Positions 61,500 through 64,000 of a DNA stretch of 64,000 nucleotides are shown piece by piece. Each line of letters opens with the position of its first letter. The first letter of the stretch is position 1. The position numbers and the translations under genes are program-made. Below the pieces are notes generated by a model, which did not search any database, was not told the DNA's origin, and was given only the letters and a program-made list of their open reading frames with translations. This DNA is from Coprothermobacter proteolyticus DSM 5265 (GTDB taxonomy: Bacteria; Coprothermobacterota; Coprothermobacteria; Coprothermobacterales; Coprothermobacteraceae): assembly GCF_000020945.1 (NCBI RefSeq), contig NC_011295.1, positions 744,001 to 808,000 of the forward strand. The letters are read 5' to 3'.

Positions 61500-61576
61500 T
61501 GGCGGGCTCGAGGGGATTTGAACCCCCGATCTCCGGCTTGACAGGCCGGCGTGTTTGGCCCCTACACCACGAGCCC
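61500..61576 (-). tRNA. tRNA-Asp (GTC)
   Basis: Acceptor GGGCTCG/CGAGCCC, D-arm beginning TGGTGTAG, anticodon loop CTGTCAA (anticodon GTC), discriminator G (an aspartate identity element), encoded CCA. Confidence 0.95.
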
Positions 61577-61580
61577 GCTT

Positions 61581-61655
61581 TGGTGGGCGGTAGAGGTTTC
61601 GAACCTCTGGCCTCTTGCTTGTAAGGCAAGCGCTCTACCACTGAGCTAACCGCCC
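61581..61655 (-). tRNA. tRNA-Val (TAC)
   Basis: Acceptor GGGCGGT/ACCGCCC, anticodon stem CTTGC/GCAAG with loop CTTACAA (anticodon TAC), discriminator A, encoded CCA. Four bases after tRNA-Leu. Confidence 0.96.
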
Positions 61656-61659
61656 ACCA

Positions 61660-61747
61660 TGGTGCAGGGGGCGGGACTTGAACCCGCACGGTCTCAACAA
61701 CCACAGGACCCTCAATCCTGCGCGTCTTCCTATTCCGCCACCCCTGC
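61660..61747 (-). tRNA. tRNA-Leu (GAG)
   Basis: Class II tRNA of 88 bases with a long variable arm; acceptor GCAGGGG/CCCCTGC, anticodon loop TTGAGGG (anticodon GAG), discriminator A, encoded CCA. First of a four-tRNA unit. Confidence 0.96.
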
Positions 61748-61762
61748 TTTGGGGTCTTTTTC

Positions 61763-61792
61763 ATTATATCTTATGGCTGTTAGTTATGTCAA
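61763..61792 (-). promoter_or_regulatory. Consensus promoter for the Leu-Val-Asp-Phe tRNA unit
   Basis: TTGACA (61787-61792) and TATAAT (61763-61768) on the - strand with an 18-base spacer. It is the best sigma-70-type promoter in the window. Confidence 0.85.
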
Positions 61793-61864
61793 GTAAGGTA
61801 ATTCTGGCGTTTTCCTTGCTATGTCCATACAAAACCATGGGGCTTAAGGTAAAATAGAATACGT

Positions 61865-61939
61865 GGGGATGTAGCTCAGTGGGAGAGCGCTTGCTTCGCA
61901 AGCAAGAGGTCGCCGGTTCGAATCCGGTCATCTCCACCA
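61865..61939 (+). tRNA. tRNA-Ala (CGC)
   Basis: Acceptor GGGGATG/CATCTCC, giving the G3:U70 pair that identifies alanine tRNAs; anticodon loop TTCGCAA (anticodon CGC), discriminator A, encoded CCA. TAAAAT at 61850-61855 or TAGAAT at 61855-61860 is the probable -10. Confidence 0.96.
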
Positions 61940-61952
61940 ATAGCTTTCCTCA

Positions 61953-62813
61953 TTAAGTGAAATTCTTAGTTCTGGAAACGATAACAACTCCCAATGAGAA
62001 AAAGAGCACGGCAGTTCCTAAAATCACTAGCACATGCATCCAAGGTTCCATTGGTTGCCCTCCAAAAGAAAACACCACTCCAAGCGTTTCCTTCACATCA
62101 AGTACTTTGTCCACAGGAACTGCGCCAAATCCCAGCGACAACGGTTTATCCATGATAATCTGCCTAAGCAATGCTCCTGCATGAGAAACTGGAAACAACT
62201 TTATCACCCACTGCATAGAGTTGGACAGTACCCCAGTAGGAACATAAATGCCAGTTATAAAACCAATTAGGGTTCCGACAAGGGTACTAGCAGCAGAAAA
62301 TGAAACAGGAGTGGAAAAGAAAGATACAAGTACAAACAATAAACTGTTATTCATCACCGAAGTGATTATCAGAGCTCCGATGACCTCTATGAAGGAGAAA
62401 ACATCCAACCATTTACCTCCGTTAGATACAATGTAGACTTCGCCCAGCACCAATGTAATCACACCTACAATAAACCCTGTAACAAGCGCTGACAGTACAT
62501 AACCTGCCACTATGTTTTTTCTACTAACCGGGCTGGCATAAAAATCCTTTGAGATTCCTCTTGCTTTGTCTTCCACCATGACCCCATAAGCGCCCATGGC
62601 CGAAGTAAAAGAGGTGATTGTCAAAAGACCCGCAATGAGCCAACTATCCATGATCTCTTGCCCGTTAACTATGCTTTCAAGGTTTGAGGTCCACAAATCT
62701 CCGAGAAAGAATATATAAAGACCAAATACAATCAAAGCAGATAAGAGCGAAAAGAAAACAGCTGCCTTATCACGGAAAAACACTGTTAAGTTTCTTCGAG
62801 CAAGCATGATCAT
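61953..62813 (-). CDS. ABC-2 type exporter permease (DrrB-like)
   Basis: Membrane subunit of 286 residues with about six hydrophobic segments, ABC-2 family. The N-terminal ARRNLTVFFRDKAAVFFSLLS and the central DFYASPVSRKNIVAGYVLSA are characteristic of daunorubicin-type exporters. Its start overlaps the stop of the ATPase gene by 4 bases. An antibiotic, lipid or peptide export role is possible; the cargo cannot be inferred. Confidence 0.88.
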   Translation of the reverse strand: MIMLARRNLTVFFRDKAAVFFSLLSALIVFGLYIFFLGDLWTSNLESIVNGQEIMDSWLIAGLLTITSFTSAMGAYGVMVEDKARGISKDFYASPVSRKNIVAGYVLSALVTGFIVGVITLVLGEVYIVSNGGKWLDVFSFIEVIGALIITSVMNNSLLFVLVSFFSTPVSFSAASTLVGTLIGFITGIYVPTGVLSNSMQWVIKLFPVSHAGALLRQIIMDKPLSLGFGAVPVDKVLDVKETLGVVFSFGGQPMEPWMHVLVILGTAVLFFSLGVVIVSRTKNFT

Positions 62814-63733
62814 TCCCTTATCTCCTTCCCTGTAATTGCTATGAATGCTTCGTCCATGGAACCCAAGACAACTTCAAAGGAAAGTAAATACTGCTTACAA
62901 AGCTCCAATAATGGCAATGCATCAAGCGATGTTTTTAAAGCAACACTGATTTTGTCACCATTCACGGCAAAGTCAACACCTCTGGTGCGAAAGAGCTCTA
63001 CAACCTTGCTAGTGTTTGAACTCACTAAGATTAACCTGTCAGAAGCGTACTTTTCTTTTAGTTCCAAGGGGGTGCCTTTAGCAACGATTTGTCCATCATC
63101 GATGACGATAACATAGTCAGCCTGTGCTGCCTCTTCCATGTAATGAGTAGTTATAAACACAGTAGTGCCAAGCTGTTCCTTCATATGAATAATCAGGTCC
63201 CACATTCTTTTTCTGGTTTGAGGATCCAATCCCGTAGTAGGTTCATCCAAAAAAAGTACCTTCGGTGTATGAACTAGCGCCCTGGCAATGTCGCATCGCC
63301 TACGCTGCCCGCCAGAGAGGTTTCCATAGGGGCGGTTAACGATCTCGGTTACTGCTGCCAACTGGCAAGCACGTACCACCGCTTCTCGAGCAGATGCCAT
63401 GTCAAGCCCATATAAGGAAGCCCTGAACATTAGGTTTTCCCATACTGTCAGCGTTTTATCTAAAACACCATATTGGAACACCACTCCTATGGACTGCCTT
63501 ATGGCATCATCTTCTTTTCCCAAAATGTTGCCGTCAATGACCACAGTCCCGCTATCGGGCTTCAGTACAGTGCAGAGTATGTCAACAGTTGTAGATTTCC
63601 CAGCTCCATTGGGACCAAGAAAGGCAAACAGCTTCCCTTCCTCAACATAGAAACTGATTCCTTTGACTGCATGTACATCCCCATACGATTTTTCTAAGTT
63701 ATCCACTTCAATGATCTTTGAATTGCCTAACAA
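62810..63733 (-). CDS. ABC exporter ATP-binding protein (DrrA-like)
   Basis: Single-cassette ATPase of 307 residues. Walker A GPNGAGKST, signature NLSGGQRRRCDIA, Walker B KVLFLDEPTTGLDP and H-loop FITTHYMEEA; the C-terminal SLDALPLLELCK ... SMDEAFIAITG is the DrrA extension ending in the family's LxDVFLxLTG-like motif. The frame opens at 63808, but TTG 63733 lies just after AAGAGGTGAT and starts at the domain edge. It precedes and overlaps the permease gene. Confidence 0.92.
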   Translation of the reverse strand: MLGNSKIIEVDNLEKSYGDVHAVKGISFYVEEGKLFAFLGPNGAGKSTTVDILCTVLKPDSGTVVIDGNILGKEDDAIRQSIGVVFQYGVLDKTLTVWENLMFRASLYGLDMASAREAVVRACQLAAVTEIVNRPYGNLSGGQRRRCDIARALVHTPKVLFLDEPTTGLDPQTRKRMWDLIIHMKEQLGTTVFITTHYMEEAAQADYVIVIDDGQIVAKGTPLELKEKYASDRLILVSSNTSKVVELFRTRGVDFAVNGDKISVALKTSLDALPLLELCKQYLLSFEVVLGSMDEAFIAITGKEIRE

Positions 63734-64000
63734 TGCATCACCTCTTGTTCGGGAATGATTCACTTGCTTGCAGACCATTCCGGTCTTTTTGTTATTCAGG
63801 CTGCTCAACGATGCAGATTATGTTATTTTCGATATTAGCAAGATTGTGGCAATATACAACAAAATTGGATAAGGAGTCCTAAAATACCAGCGTCAAAACT
63901 CCTGTTCTCCTTTGTTGTAGTTGTGCTACTTAGCCTTCAATCAACAGTATAATGAATTTGCTGTCAGTACCTTACCCAACAGGTCCGTAATAATTTGAAG
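63734..64000. other. Non-coding window edge
   Basis: No convincing gene, RNA or hairpin was found in these 267 bases. A TATAAT at 63948-63953 on the + strand could be a -10 for something beyond the window, without a good -35. Confidence 0.4.

Noticed and set aside
63870-63953. Hydrophobic reading frame (IPASKLLFSFVVVVLLSL) near the window end
   Set aside because: It has no start codon in frame and no homology; probably chance.
1-64000. CRISPR arrays, insertion sequences, prophage genes, rRNA
   Set aside because: Read for regularly spaced repeats, transposase or integrase motifs and rRNA landmarks on both strands by eye; none found.

Overview
The window is a dense bacterial chromosome segment of roughly 43-45 % G+C by eye, with mostly co-oriented operons, many 1-40 base overlaps and frequent GTG and TTG starts. 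Gene content (rubredoxin, class I fumarase, ThyX, a pyrophosphate-type phosphofructokinase, 2-oxoacid dehydrogenase, peptide/sugar/nucleoside uptake and no respiratory chain in view) suggests a small-genome fermentative anaerobe. Gene orders resemble Firmicutes with pieces missing. From memory it best fits the thermophile Coprothermobacter; this is an inference that a 16S or protein search would have to confirm.

Layout. 0-14.2 kb, + strand: RNA decay and tRNA modification (rny, ymdB, miaB, miaA, a PLP lyase), tRNA-Val(GAC), then thrS, an unknown membrane protein, gcvH, rho, thyX, tdk, prfA, prmC and a possible small ORF, ending at a bidirectional terminator. 14.2-18.1 kb, - strand: a ChvE/MmsAB-type monosaccharide ABC importer. 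18.2-23.3 kb, +: rubredoxin, a Clp ATPase without a visible ClpP-docking loop, and two tandem paralogues of unknown function with a PATAN/DUF4388-like N-terminus. 23.4-25.1 kb, -: UlaB/UlaA-like PTS IIB and IIC. 25.3-30.1 kb: a 2-oxoacid (probably acetoin) dehydrogenase locus made of two convergent operons, acoA-acoB-lipoyl protein (+) and acoC-acoX-lplA (-), in which E2 is split into a free lipoyl-domain protein and a lipoyl-less catalytic core. 30.2-36.7 kb: a small membrane protein, endonuclease IV and a BMP-type nucleoside ABC importer. 36.9-38.9 kb, +: two tandem phosphofructokinases with opposite donor signatures. 38.8-50.0 kb, -: pyk (with an unusual C-terminal extension), a DivIC/FtsB-like protein, a DUF501 protein, trxB, clpC, radA, yacL, ispDF, cysS, rlmB. 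50.1-52.0 kb, +: ftsK. 52.0-55.1 kb, -: HIT protein, rpsU, fumA-fumB-purB. 55.1-56.7 kb, +: a FecCD-type permease and ATPase. 56.7-60.3 kb, -: hrcA-prmA-rsmE-mtaB without grpE-dnaK-dnaJ. 60.4 kb to the end: an adenosine-specific kinase-like protein, six - strand tRNA genes in two units, tRNA-Ala(CGC) and a DrrAB-like ABC exporter.

Functional themes. Glycolysis (two PFKs, Pyk) feeds a lipoate-dependent dehydrogenase that carries its own lipoate ligase. PurB, which releases fumarate, is co-encoded with fumarase. Three genes (30840 on -, 50091 and 55141 on +) have a -10 box exactly six bases before the start codon and no ribosome binding site, pointing to leaderless mRNAs; hrcA and fumA are close to this pattern. 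No CRISPR array, insertion sequence, prophage or rRNA gene was seen.
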